From NCBI GenBank assembly GCA_011947345.1, contig JAAVTG010000064.1, forward strand, positions 372,001 to 436,000: 64,000 bases of DNA, given 5' to 3'. Position numbers and translations under genes: made by a program. How positions within the stretch are numbered: the first letter of the stretch is position 1; each line of letters starts with the position of its first letter. The DNA is from Phytophthora quininea (lineage: Eukaryota; Oomycota; Peronosporomycetes; Peronosporales; Peronosporaceae). Of this stretch, positions 20,356 through 32,545 are shown one piece after another. The notes beneath the pieces were generated by a model. That model ran no database searches, was not told where the DNA came from, and saw only the letters and a program-made list of their open reading frames with translations.

Positions 20356-23300
20356 TTAAAGATTAATACGCAACGATGGTTGAAAGCTCTCAGATGATCG
20401 AGTTGACGGTGGTGGTGGCATGCGAGACGTCTGCGGCTGCGCTGTTTTGGTAGAAATGGAGGGTTGCCGAAGATCTTGCTGTTTGTGGAATGCTTGGTGC
20501 GGGCTTTGATGAGGAAGCTGGACGCGCTTCTGCTGTGTGGCGACACTTGTCGATTTTGCCGTAGCACCTGCACTGGTGTATGTACTTGTGCAGGATGTCG
20601 GTGCCTCCGTGTGTGTTGTTTTCGCGGACCAGCCCATTGCCAGTGATGCGATCGGTTCAAAATCGTGGAGATCAAACTTTAGTCCCGTCCCCGAACGCTG
20701 GCGACCTGTTGACTGTCCACGCCGCTGCCAATTCGCTTCGACTTGTCTCCTCAAGGCCGGTGTCAATCCAGACGGATCTTCGTCGAGATCCGACTCCGTT
20801 TGCCACGTATTTCTTTTGACTTGGGTTTTCACCGGTGACTGCTGATTGTTGCTGGGAGGACACGTAGATGAGGAGATCATATGCTGTCGCCACGTCTTGT
20901 TGTTGTCGACAACCAGATTCGACGGCTTGACTGATGCTGTGTAGTGTCTTCTAGTGGCGGACATCAGTTGCTGCTGCTCTAGTCGCTGCTGAGTGAACCT
21001 TCCACGTGCACTATCGAGCTGTCGGATCTGGACGTGCAGTCTGTGCTCACGAGCTTCCAAGTCGGCCTTAACGCGTTCCAATGCGCGTTCTCGGTCGGAA
21101 AAAGAGGTATCGGCGTTCTGCACCACGGCAGCTTGCTCTGCTACGAGCTGCTCACGTGCTAGCAATTCTTGAGTGCCTGCATCCACTTTCTTTGCTAAAG
21201 TCACCACTTCTTGCGAGCGCTCGGCTAGTCGCGCTTCCGCTTGTTGAACTTCTTGCCGTAAGCTTTCGAGTGCTTGGAATTCGCCTTCGTGGCTGGCTAG
21301 TTCATGCTCAAGATCTTCGCGATCCGCTCGCAACTCTCGCCAGGCATCTTCTAACGTAAGACGCGACGCACGTAGCTTTTCGTGCTCGCGTTCGATTTCC
21401 AGCGCAGTCTGTTCCCGGAAGGCTGCAAACTCCGCTCGGGTCTCGTACAGTGCACGCTCGTCGCGTTCAAGTTGCGTTCGCCGTGTTGCAAGCCTCGCCT
21501 CGTAGATGCGAGCATCTTCCCGAGCTTCAGCGAGTTGCTGTCCCATATAAGCTGCGTGGGAAGCTTCTTGGTCCCGCAACGCCGCAGTTTGAGCCTGCAG
21601 GTGGACGCTGAGTGCATCGAGGCGCTGCTGCTCTTGTCTCAGTCGCTCTTTGTCCTCGAGAGCTCCTTGTCGGGCATTGCGAGTGTTGGCTTCCAGTTCG
21701 CGCAGAAGTTCTGCCAGTTTGGCGCGTTCTTCTTCAGCGTGTTGAGCAGCTCGCTTCGAACTCCCTTCTAGAGAGGCGATGACGCGAAGTCGAGCTTCAT
21801 CTTCAGCAGCTACGCGTGCTGCAGAGGTGTCATATCCCAGGCCTTCCTCGTTCACTTGTTGCGAAACGGCGAGTCGAGCTAATGCACGTTGTAGTTGTGC
21901 ACTTAGAGCCTCAAGCGCGCGCTTCTCGCGATGACGTTCGAGCTGGTCGACTTCGTCATGCTTGGCGATATTCCGTGCCAGCGTCAACTCGACGTCTTGA
22001 ACCGCTTTTTGGCACGTGATAATTCCTCACGAAGACTGCGCAGCTCGTTCTCCAACAACTCGGCGCGGTGTTGATAACTGGCAGCGTCGTCTTTGCTTGT
22101 TGCGGCGAGTTGATCTGCCTGCAATTTCTCGTTATTTGCTGTGGCGAGCTGTTGAACGAGCTGCGCATTAGCTGCGATGCGAGTTTCTAGTTGCTGTGAA
22201 AGCTGGTTGTTGGAGGCTTGTTGGATTTCTAATTGCTGTGCAAGTTCGAAATTGGAGACTTTTGGGCCTCTAATTGCTGCGAAAGTTGATTGTTGGAGAG
22301 CTGCTGAGCTTCCAGTTGCTGCGATAGCTGGGCGGTTGAGGCTCCGTGAGATTCCAACTGCGACCTCAGCTCGTTGCTAAAAGCCGTTTGGGTTCCCAAC
22401 TGCTGAGTGAGCTCATCAATTCTAAGCTGGAAGCCTGATCGCTCGCTTTCGAAAGCCGCAGTAGTTGCTGCCTCGCGCTCGTCGCAGTTACAAGCCGGAG
22501 CAGTTAGTTTACGGTCTCCATCACTGTTGCGGTCTTGCGTCTGCAGCGACTCCGGTAATGACATCGGTGGAGCTTCTGTTATGATTGGATTGGTGCTCGG
22601 GTGTTTGACACCAGAACCAGCCAAGTCTTCATAATCTTCGTCGGCTTCAAATGATTGCGAGTACGAATTCCGGCGGCGTGGGCTCGGTGACGCAGCTGAC
22701 ATCGGTGACGACGGCAAAATCTCCTCCAGCAAGCTGTCCTTGGACTGCTCGAACTCATTTTCACGGATCGCCAAAGCATTTGCGTTTATCGTCAAAGTTC
22801 TTCTTTGGCCTGGTGAGGGAGGGGTTTCAGGTCTGGCAACTGGCACCTCTGGAACTGATGGCAGTGGCTGTGGTTGAGCTGATGAAGCTGGCGGCGACCT
22901 GATGAAATCGTCTTCTTTCCGAGACAACTCTTTCTCCGGAGATGGAGCATTGCTGCCATTGCTATTGTTTCGGCTTCGACGCCTTGATAGCGCCGGCTCA
23001 CTGGACTTTGGAGGAGAGGCATCGTTCAATAGATCCATCAAAAGACTGTCTCGTGCACTGGCAGCACTAGCCCCAGCATCTTCTGTCGAGGTCGGAGATT
23101 TGCTCGAGGTCGAAAGCGTGCGTGGTTGTGTTTGTGGCTTTGGTTCTTCATGTCGTTGGATGGAGGTTTCGCGTGCTGAGGACTTTGATGCGCTTGGGGC
23201 AGCGAAAAGCTCCGCCAGTAGATCATTCTGCTGTTTTGCGGAGTCCACAATCACTTTCGGCGTAACTTCAGGTGTAATCTCCGCCTTCTCGTTCTTCTTC

Positions 23301-24446
23301 TCTTTGAAACTGGTAGTTGGATTTGTCGTTTGAATGGGCCCCTGCTCCTGCTGCTGACGTTGACTCCGAGAAGAACTCCGTGACTCCGTCAAGAATAAAT
23401 CTGCAAGCAAATCATCTTTTGCTGACACAGTAGCTGCCTGCCGAGCGCCTCGAAAGGTATCCTCATTGCTGTCTTCACTGTTTTTTGCTGTTGAGAAGCA
23501 ACTTCGGAAGACCCTCTTGATGTACTCGCAACGAGGTCGTCAAAATTGCTCTTCTTGCTGCTCGCACCGAAAAGTGAGTATAAGGCTGAGCTCGACGATT
23601 TAGCAGTTGACCCCTGACCAAACGGGTCGTCTTCCATGGCACCAGCTTGCCTTCTGCCACCACGCAAGCCACCCCGACGCTCGGTTGTTGATCCCAGAAA
23701 TGACAGCGACGACGAATCTTTGACTCCTTCGTCACCGTCTTGGAAAAAGCGGCAGATACCCCTTTCGTGGCATTTGTATCGACATCATCGATCTCATTTG
23801 AGCTTGTATCGCGGCTGCTGTCGGCCTTCTTGGACCCTCGTACGGTTGGTTTATAGCTGGAGATCCCAAAATCATCGTCAAATTTACTAGTGTCGTCATT
23901 CATCGTCGCGACAGGCTCCGGCGACAACGGAGGAGACTCGAACGCTACTCCAGAACCAGCATCTCCGCTGTCAAAGCCTAACATTTTCGCGAACTCGTCG
24001 TCCATTCCCCCACTGGGCTTGGCATTCTTTCGTCTCGCAGCTGCAGCTGCAGCCATCTCCAGCTCAGCTGCGCTATCCCAGGCCTTCGACGACGGAGCCC
24101 ATTCGTCCACCGCACTTCCAAAATCGTCGTCGTCAAACGTGGATTTCTTGGACTTGGACTTGCTCTTCTTCTTGCTACTGCTGGAGCTCTTGGACTTATC
24201 CTTATCCTTGGATTTCTTCTTCTTCTTTGAAGAAGAATCGTCGAACTTGTCTTTGGACTTGGACTTGCTTTTGCCGGAGCCGTCGCCGAGCAAATCGCCG
24301 ATATCAAAATCGTCCATGTCAACATCAACGTTGGCACGAGCGCCAGTGATCGAGATGAGACCGCTAGTAAGGTCACTAGGGCCATCACGCTTTGCGCTTT
24401 TCCCTCCTGGAACGCCACCGATAGGTATGAGGTCGTCTAGTGGCAT
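20356..24446 (-). CDS. FBF1: FBF1-like coiled-coil protein (basal body / transition fibre)
   Basis: The product is about 1,364 residues once four frame switches are allowed. These lie at the runs AAAAA 23744-23748, TTTTTT 23482-23487, TTTT 22260-22263 and TTTTT 22006-22010 (plus-strand bases); each acts as one missing base. The N-terminal half is disordered and Ser/Lys-rich with short acidic DDLL-type motifs (DIGDLLGDG, DDEFAKMLGFDSGD, FDDDFGISSYKPTV, AKDDLLADLFL). These parallel the N-terminus of FBF1. The C-terminal half is a long coiled coil (SQQLEAQQLSNNQLSQQLEA; EREHEKLRASRLTLEDAWRE) followed by a Ser/Thr/Pro-rich tail. FBF1 is a transition-fibre protein that gates entry into cilia, which fits zoospore flagella. 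The call is by motif order; a generic centrosomal coiled-coil protein is the alternative. Confidence 0.66.
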
Positions 24447-24672
24447 ACCTCTTGCTGCCGAGGCAAGTGCAAAACTATCTCTCCATTGACGAGATGATGC
24501 GGACGCATGGGTTTCGTCGTCATGTTGGATCCACGATCGCAGGTGCCATTGATATACTTGGATTGGCGACCGCGAAAATCATAAAACGGTTTGACAGGGC
24601 GGGAGCTGGCCGCAAATAAGGATAATGCGGCACCTCGAGGCTCGTCAAAGCCACTTGTTTGCCATTTAACCG

Positions 24673-25254
24673 ATGGTGCTTTCAAGTCGTGGCGTGCTAG
24701 CTCGAGGAGTTCTGGTGAGTTTCAATTTATTGCTGTTCTTGTACTGCATCATGGTAGCGGTGGTGGCAGCCAGTCGTACGTGTTCAGCCTCGTTGCTTCC
24801 AACTGCACCAAGAGAGCACGCTATCAGCACGTGCATTACCTCTCCTCTGGAGTATTTCACTTTGGTATTCCACGTGGTTTTCGCTGCGTTATCTTTGACG
24901 GGTGGAGCTGTGGCGTATGTTGGCCACATTGTGCTGGTTCGACTGACTCGAGTCGCACTCTTGGTTTTTGCTGTAGCCTACGTTGGTCTTGCGGTTGGCG
25001 GGCTGGTTGAACACTTTTCGTCGACACCCCTGGCTATGCTGGAGCTGATTGCTGCACTCCTCACACTTGCACTCGGTGTTCCAAGTGGATCACTTTACGA
25101 ACGAGAGCTGCGCAGAGATCGACAGACTTTACCTGACGCTTTCGACAGCGTTTTACCTACCAGAGTAGCATTTGCGAGTGGTAGCGACTCCGGCACCACT
25201 GGTCAGCAGTCGAGCACAGTGTTGCAAGAGAACAATTCTCGTTTGGCATGGTAG
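24673..25254 (+). CDS. Four-helix membrane protein, uncharacterised (193 aa)
   Basis: The ATG at 24673 opens a single exon. Hydrophobic helices are seen near residues 10-33 (VLVSFNLLLFLYCIMVAVV), 60-82 (FTLVFHVVFAALSLTGGAVA), 86-110 (VGHIVLVRLTRVALLVFAVA) and 120-140 (MLELIAALLTLALGV). The loop between helices 1 and 2 holds two Cys, and the C-terminal tail is hydrophilic and Ser/Gln-rich. It has a tetraspan layout but lacks the CCG motif of true tetraspanins. It is divergent from the FBF1-like gene with 226 bp between starts. The function is unknown. Confidence 0.6.
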   Translation: MVLSSRGVLARGVLVSFNLLLFLYCIMVAVVAASRTCSASLLPTAPREHAISTCITSPLEYFTLVFHVVFAALSLTGGAVAYVGHIVLVRLTRVALLVFAVAYVGLAVGGLVEHFSSTPLAMLELIAALLTLALGVPSGSLYERELRRDRQTLPDAFDSVLPTRVAFASGSDSGTTGQQSSTVLQENNSRLAW

Positions 25255-25642
25255 CGAGTTCCATCCATACTGTGTTCCATGTCAAAGCTGGGGCTCTCAT
25301 CCTGAAGCAATAGACTTCCAGTTGCGCCAAATAGTCTCGTAAGTCCACGAGCTGGTCTCTCGATGGCCATATCAACAAATTGCATCGACATCACCATTGC
25401 GGATTCTGAGCGTGATTTCGTCCAAGACACTCGCGCAAAATAACGATCCACAGCAGCGCAACACCAAAGACAGTTTCTGCAACAGAAAACTATCGACTGC
25501 GGCGCGGAGAACGACAGATAAGTGCTCCAGATAAAAAAGCGCTGCAGCCACGTTCCGCCAGCAGCAGCCTCCGGTTATAAAAACATTTTTCAAGGATTGT
25601 AAATCGAGATAGGCTAAATCCCTATCCCCAACAAAATTGGTC

Positions 25643-26391
25643 TTAACAAGGATTGCCTGGCTCAACCAGACCATTCTTCGTAGTAGGTCGAAAACTAATT
25701 TTACCAAAAAGATATGAGGCGTCGTTAAACTGTGTCAATTCATCATGTCATGCTATAAAAATATAGTGGGCTAGGTTGTACCTTGGAAATAGCGTCCATT
25801 CACCTTCTATTACATGATATGTAGGAGGTGGCAAGTTTAAAAAATTGCCGGTATGTCTCTAAGTGTTTCGTTACAATGATGGCACCTTAGCCAAAACTAG
25901 TCAAACACATCCAATCACAGCGCTTTCAATATTGCCTAAACGTTTGCGTTAAGGTGTGTATTCACGTGCAGCGCCCTAGATGCCCCGATAAAAACAGCTT
26001 CTTGAAGAAAAACTCAAAATGACCAACTATGCTATCGTTTTAGACATGTTATATGTTCAGGAACTATTATTATTTTACTTAGACAACTAGATATGGCATA
26101 GGTAGCCCAAGAACAAAGACGCCATGTGAAAATAACTTCAATCGAACGAAATTTTTATTTTGCCTATAGAAAAGTCGAAGCCATTTTGCTCGGAATGCCA
26201 TGTTTGACCTACGATAATGCAATAACCAAAACAGATCCGATCATGCCACTACCCCCACTTCTCTAAGAAAAACGTCAATTTAATGGCATAAAAATATTAT
26301 GGGCTAATTTACAAAACTGGAGATTTTAGTTTTCAGGCAACCCCGAAAAAGGCCGTTTTTCGGTCTGGTTGAGTCAGGCAATCCTTGTTAA
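25643..26391. mobile_element. TTAA-flanked element with terminal inverted repeats (741 bp)
   Basis: CAAGGATTGCCTGGCTCAAC at 25647 reappears inverted at 26368-26387 with one mismatch (GTTGAGTCAGGCAATCCTTG). The repeats continue inward (CAGACC/GGTCTG) to about 26 bp. The tetranucleotide TTAA lies immediately outside on both sides (25643-25646 and 26388-26391), as expected for a target-site duplication of piggyBac-type elements. The 741-bp interior is AT-rich, has no coding capacity, and repeats an ATAAAAATAT-A-TGGGCTA phrase near 25755 and 26287. This is best read as a non-autonomous, MITE-like element. The superfamily call rests only on the TTAA. Confidence 0.65.
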
Positions 26392-29276
26392 AAATATGGA
26401 CAAAACTCGATCGCTGGATTGATACTCAGAAAACTGTAACGAATTTGTCAGGGTTTCATATGACTAGAACACGCTCTAAACGCATATACTGGCGAGGCAG
26501 ATCAAACGATTTTAACGTCGAATCGTCTAGCGGGACGGCCAGCAGACACATTTCGACCACAGCCAGGAACTAAAGACACGGTTAATGCTTGCTACGTGCA
26601 AGCGGGTGGCGCAGAAGTGCGCAAACCCAACGCGGAAATGCTCGAGGAACACTTCATACGTGGACACACTGACAAGAAAGGCCGGCGTTGTAAGATATAA
26701 GCCTTTGCCAACCTAAGCTAACTGCTAGGCTCACTATCAGAAGTTCAACATGGTGACGACAAACGCACGAGTCAATGTCCAAGTGGGTACAGTATTATTC
26801 GCGTGGGTGAAGACGACACTAGCCCGAGCGCGAGCTATAAAGCAAGCAGTGCTCGCTGAGCGCTGGAATGTCCTCGAGACATCAACGGGGAGTAGCCCAG
26901 GTGATTCGAGTGTCACTTTGAAGATCCGACCAGGAAGCAATCAAGTGGGGCACATTGGGACGCCAGGGTCAAGCTGTAATATGTATGTGAAGGGCAGCCA
27001 GTCAGTCGTTTGGTTTTGAATTTCCAACTTATCTTCCCGGGCACAAGCGCGCCTTCTCCTTCTCTCCCACCTCCTCCCTCGCGGTCGTCGCCATCCTCCG
27101 CAACGTTTTTCGACACTTACGGCTCTGAGAGAATACGCAACATCGTTGAACTGACAACTAAAGGGCGTCCATACTTAAAACTTCAAAGACGACAGGCAGT
27201 AGCTGGTATCTGTTAAAGCCCATGAAATGCACGCGGTTAAGTCACAAAATAAAGTCAGAGATAATAAGGCGTCCAACCATGTATTTAACCGTTATGGTGA
27301 CCGAAGTCATGTTCACGCTGCTAGAATTACGTCTGTTTGTGCGCACGTGAAATGTGGCTGCGGTACGAGCTTGGAGTTTTGTACTTTCCACATCCGAGAA
27401 TCGCCAGCACAATCTTCAATCTTGCACTCCAACCTGTTCTCCAATCCCTTCGGGTACAAAAGGCGGTAAAACTAGTGTGCGTCCTTCTGGGAGAGCTTGC
27501 CTATCTTGAGATAGCAATGTTTGCATTCTTACGTTCGTGATAAAGCACTAGAGATGACATTCAGTTCCCAACTCATTTTTGGGTACGTCAGGTCGCAGTG
27601 ACAGGAATAGGGAACTCGCTCGCTTTCGAACCATCTCAATCCTTGTGGCGCCCTTCATACACTTGTAGACTCGTATTACGACTGTAGCATCAACACCATA
27701 GTGGTAGGTATTCGCAGTAGACAGGTTCTCGCTGCCCCGCGCAACACCATCGGTGTATGGTCTCATGCCCTTTATGGAGATCTGGCTAAAGCTCTAAGCA
27801 GCCGTCGGCACGCACCATCGTCACCTGGAAAGCATGGCTCCGGATAGCAGGGAGACGACTTGCGAGCTGTGGGCGGACAGGAGAGCAGAACGAGATCGAG
27901 CACGCTACCTGAACTAGCTTCTTGATGACACCAATAACGATGGCGTGCATGTGACGCCAAGGATAGTGCACCAAGGAGCGTAAGACACTGTGCTCCTAGG
28001 GGCGCCGAGGCGCGCGAGGACAAGTAGGTCCAGCTTAAGTAAATTCATTCTACAACAGCTTCAGGAGCACCCCGGGTTGTACGACACTCTCCAGACCCAA
28101 CTGACATGTAGGAGAACTCTCCAGGAGTATCCTGTTAGCCGTAGCAGCAAGGAGGGAACGACGAACCTCGTTAATTACCCGAGAAGTCAAACGTGACGCC
28201 GCGTGCGACTGAGCCCTGCGGTTGTCATTGTTTTCACCTCCGACTTCCTTGGTGAATGAAACGGAATGGTAAAATTGGGATGGAACGGCGCGAATTATAG
28301 GTAGACGAATTTTATGAGACGGAAAGTTCTCGCTTTTATATAGAAAATTTTATTGGCGGGTGGGACGGAATGCATGGTAACATGCACAAATTTAATATGG
28401 AATATTGGCCAAGGACAACTAAGAGCCGTCGGACGCTCTGGACAAGACTGTACCCCTTTCACGCACTCTGGGTTTTGCAAACACCTCAAATATCTTTGGT
28501 TTGAGCCGACCGTTGTCTGCTGCTGCTGCTGCCGCCACCACGTGAGGGTTACCAGCACGTTTCAGTACCCATTCTCTCGGACGCCGCGGTGCAACGGCTC
28601 ATTTTTGGCGCTAGTAGTTTGGAAGTCTAATCCGTTCGAGTGATATATCCGGTTACCGGACGCCCAAGCAATCAACATGACCAAAACCATGATGCATTCT
28701 ACAAATTCCGTGGTATCATCAGTGGGCATCCTCACAGCAATCTATGAAAATCGTTGGTCATACGAATGCGCTGAAAATATTATGTGTTGGCAGATGAAAC
28801 AATTGGTGAGAACGTGAGTTTCCATTGGAAAGCTGGTCGTTACTAATGCGCAGACTAGATTTGAGACGCTAGGTTTTTAGTAGTACGGTACCGGAGGTAA
28901 CAGATTCAGATTCAATGTATTTGGTGGTGCCTTACAGCTATGTCCGCCACCAGCCAAATGCCAAAATATTATTTTTCAACGTTTTCAGATTCAAAAAGGT
29001 GTCATTTTGATGTCAAAGCGAGGTAGTCAAGGAAACCGTTGACAACAGTTTTTGGCGTTATTAATTCTGCCGGTGTTGGCTTCACGTTCTCCTCTAACTG
29101 TGTAATGCTGGGAGATACGGGATTCGACGTTTATCGTTGCGATGATATTTTACTAATGATATGCAGTATAATCTGTCCTACGATATAAACTGTCGCTCAT
29201 TTTGGTATCATGTACAGCAATAGTATCACTTTCCTCAGCCTTCATTTTCGTGATCGCTAGGCAAATTTGTAGTTAG
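26392..29276. other. AT-richer intergenic DNA, no gene recognised
   Basis: Short open frames occur on both strands (for example plus 26750-27019 and 28353-28643, minus 27548-27766), but none has a domain, signal peptide, intron or composition that supports a gene. The stretch probably consists of old, decayed repeats. No terminal repeats could be paired by eye. Confidence 0.45.
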
Positions 29277-30680
29277 TATTACGCCACGCAAGGCAAAGCT
29301 CGTTGGGAACCTCACATTTGAACAGAAGAAGAAAATATGCCTCTGGAAGAGTGTTAAGCTAGCGCTGACCCAGCAGCAACTTGCTGAGCGTGCTAAGAAA
29401 GAGTTTCGTCTTGTTAAGAAGCCCGACCAACCAACAAGTTTTGGTGAACTGAAGAAGGCTGGTGTTTACCTTGAAAAAGAGATGAATACCTGCAGTCTCG
29501 CGCATCCGGAAGGTCGCCTTTCCAGAACTTGACGAAGGACCGGCAGAATGGGTGGTGCATTGTCAAGATCGAGGGATTAGGCTCGACGGTATCATCGCCA
29601 AGGATAAAGGAGGAGTTTTTGTCCAAGATGGAGAACCAGAATAGGATAAAATCGCGTTTTCGAGACGCTGTCTGGAATTTTTTGAGGCCGACATGGATAC
29701 TGAAGCTGCAAAATACAGAGAAAGCGGATCCGTAGATATCACTGAAAATTCAGCCCTGTTGGAGGTGGTTCAAGCAGAGGTAAAAGATTTTGCGCTGGCA
29801 GGCGTGGACAACTTTGACGAAACCGGGATCTTTTACAAGCTTTGTCCAGACAGAAATATCGCTACCCGTCAAATTGAGGGAGCCAAGAAATACAAGGCGC
29901 GCATCATGGTTGCCCTAGAATGTAGTGCCGTTGGGTCTGGTTTGATGGAGCCTCTTTTTGTTGGCCTCGCTAATTAATCAAGGTGCTTTAAGAAAATAAA
30001 GTGGCGAGGAATTGGGATTTTCATACCACAACAAAAAAAATGGATGACTGGTGTCTTTTTCCGAGAGTGGCTTCACAAATTTAACTACGACAGGAAAAAA
30101 CAAGAGCAACGTTTTACTCCTCTTAGATCATGCATCGTCACATTCCGTAGCAGACTTGGAGCTGATCAATATCAGTGTGCACTTCTTCCCGCCCAACACT
30201 ACGTCGAAGCTCCAGCCGTCAAGGCCTTAAAAGGCGTTATCTCGCCGACAACTTCAATACGCACTCGCCAAATAAGAAGGCGGCATCAATCGAGGTATCT
30301 ACCGAGTGGATCAATGGCTGGCTACAAAATGGGTAAAGTCGTGCTGGTATGGCTTGGGGAGGGTTAGTCCTGGATTGTTTCCGACAGATAGGTATCATGT
30401 TGGGCGCATCTTCGTCACGTCGGTCTCGTAAAGATACCGAAGCGAACATCTGCAAAGACCTCGTGGAATGCGTGGATACGTATCCGTAACCCCTTGAATA
30501 TCGACGAGTTTGTTTGCAACCCTGCAGAGATAGAAACTGAGATCGAATCTCTTGCGAAGGAAGAACAATTAAGACAGTTAAGATTACGCTGGCAATCACT
30601 ACCCGATATCCATGGGCATGAAATGCATGGTGGCATCCATTTTGTTACCTTGTTGTCGATCCATCAGTGCCCATCAGTGT
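29277..30680 (+). pseudogene. Decayed pogo/CENP-B-like DDE transposase
   Basis: The pieces appear in family order. A helix-turn-helix start (NLTFEQKKKICLWKSV, LTQQQLAERAKKEF) is followed by a second DNA-binding part (FPELDEGPAEWVVHCQDRGI). The catalytic start is VDNFDETGIFYKLCPDR with KKYKARIMVALECS, and the later block contains LLLDHASSHS and VHFFPPNTTSKLQP. The two Asp-containing blocks and the 'PPNTTS-LQP' box match Tigger/pogo-type transposases. Frames change near 29522, 29640 and 30120, and stops occur (for example TAA at 29975-29977), so it is inactive. Terminal repeats and a target duplication were not found. Confidence 0.65.
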
Positions 30681-31227
30681 GATCGCGATAGCATTTCGAG
30701 ACATCTCCGGTTTTGAGTTCCACCTTTTTATCACGAGCGGAGCGCACCCGGCTGCGAGGAAACCCTTTGCTACCCGATAGCGACAGCTCGCGGCTATCCA
30801 CTAGATCCCACATGGTGCTCCAATCTATATCTTATCAACGAAGTCATCGACTCCATCGCTTCAGGATTTGAGAGTTTCCTCAACTGCGCTCCTGCCAATA
30901 TAAGCAGAGTTGATAGATGATTTGTTTCTCAGTACGACTTGCAATGATTTAGAGGAAGACGTGAAGTTTACAGCAAAGGAAAAGTAGACGCAGCATTTTG
31001 TTTGAGTAGTGGACTATCCTGACATTAGACCCTTTCAGAAGCACTGGATTTCTAAAACTTCGTGGCGCAATACCACGTAGCATGAAACCGCACTTTGAGC
31101 ACGGGTTTTCCGTGGCCGTGACCGGTTCAGACGTACCGTACAAATAAATATCCGTGCCAAATCCCAGTAGTGTGATTTTCTGCAAGCAAAAAATATAATG
31201 CGATCTTCCCTTGCTAAAACACCTATA

Positions 31228-32307
31228 ATGGACAACGAAGACATGCTTACGCTGCCACACAACGTGGAAGATGACGAGATCGCCATGCTTATGGTAATTT
31301 AGCTGTTCCTGAACACCCTACTATCATACAGTGACTGCATTTCAGTGCCCGATTTCCGCCTTCATATCCTTGCGATGCCCGACAAAGAAGCCAATGATCG
31401 GTTTCACTTTATCGTCAGCAACTTGCAGCGGCTAATGGTCTACATGCAGCTTCCAGACCCAGTAATAAAAAAGGAAGGAGTTCGCGCAACGCCTTTAGAG
31501 GCTTTGAGTGTTTGCCTCCGACGCTTGGTGGTCCCTTAGTGTTGGGTTGACGTGACGAATATGTTTGGGAGAGCTCCTCCAACGCTCTGCCACATAGTTT
31601 ACTTCGTCGTCGAGCACCTTGACAAGACATTTGAAGATTTGTTACATTTTGATGAGGAGAGAATCACCAAGAATCCAAGTCGCTACACTCGTGCAATTGC
31701 TGGCAAGAACAGTGATGGCACCGACGGAGTTTGGGGATTTATCGACGGGACTGTTAGGCCAACGTGCCGCCCTGGAATTGGCCAACAGGCCGTCTGCAAC
31801 GGCCACAAGCGTGTTCATGCCTTCAAATGTCAAACCGTGGCTGCCCCTGATGGTATTATTTGCCACACCTATGGTCCAGCCGATGGACGTCGCCATGACA
31901 TATATATGCTGCGAGAAAGTGGCTTGATGGAGCTTCTGGAAGAGTACCCTGCGTTCCACAACAAGCTCGTTTATGGGGACACTTCTTACGGGTGCACGAC
32001 TGTGTTCTGCTGTTCATTTAAGAGCTACCGGATAGACGCTCCTCGTCAAGCGAACAAAGCCATGAGCAAGATGAGAGTGTCAGTGGAGTGGTCATATGGG
32101 GAAGTTACTCGCTATTTCCCTACCTGGACTCAAGCGACAGCAACAAGTGGCAACGACGCCTGTGGCAATGCTCTACAAGATCCGCGTTTTGTTTTATTCA
32201 TCAATTGTATCACCATCGCCAGAGGCAACAACATCAATTCGAATGTACTTCAATTGTTCCCGTCCAACCTTCGACGAGTATTTTGGTGCAGTCGTCTAAC
32301 GAGGTGA
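31228..32307 (+). pseudogene. PIF/Harbinger-like transposase with an in-frame stop
   Basis: A first exon from ATG 31228 (MDNEDMLTLPHNVEDDEIAM) ends at a GTAATT donor near 31292. The next exon begins after CATTTCAG at about 31347. The main body has the Harbinger DDE layout: PTLCHIVYFVVEHL, GFIDGTVRPTCRPG (first Asp), NGHKRVHAFKCQTVAAPDGI, GPADGRRHDIYMLRESGL, LVYGDTSYGC (second Asp) and MRVSVEWSYGEVTRYF (Glu). A TAG at 31537-31539 interrupts the same frame just before DVTNMFGRAP. The body downstream is otherwise long and continuous, so decay is recent or mild. Harbinger elements normally carry a second DNA-binding ORF; a candidate lies at 32546-33460 on the other strand. Confidence 0.72.
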
Positions 32308-32545
32308 GGAGGTAATGCTAGGCCAATATTGCTCTGTATAAACGTCATTTAATGAAATTGCGTCCGATAAGATATTTGAATTCTGGAAAGCCTCTCCACT
32401 GTATAAATATCTTTCATGGCAATCCACTGGCTTGTTTTCGGGCATCAAATTGCTCCCGTAGTAACTGTAGTTCCTCACGACGGAGCTGCACCTCAGCTTT
32501 TCGCAGTTTGTATTCCTCTATCTATCAATTTTGATCGATCTGTTA

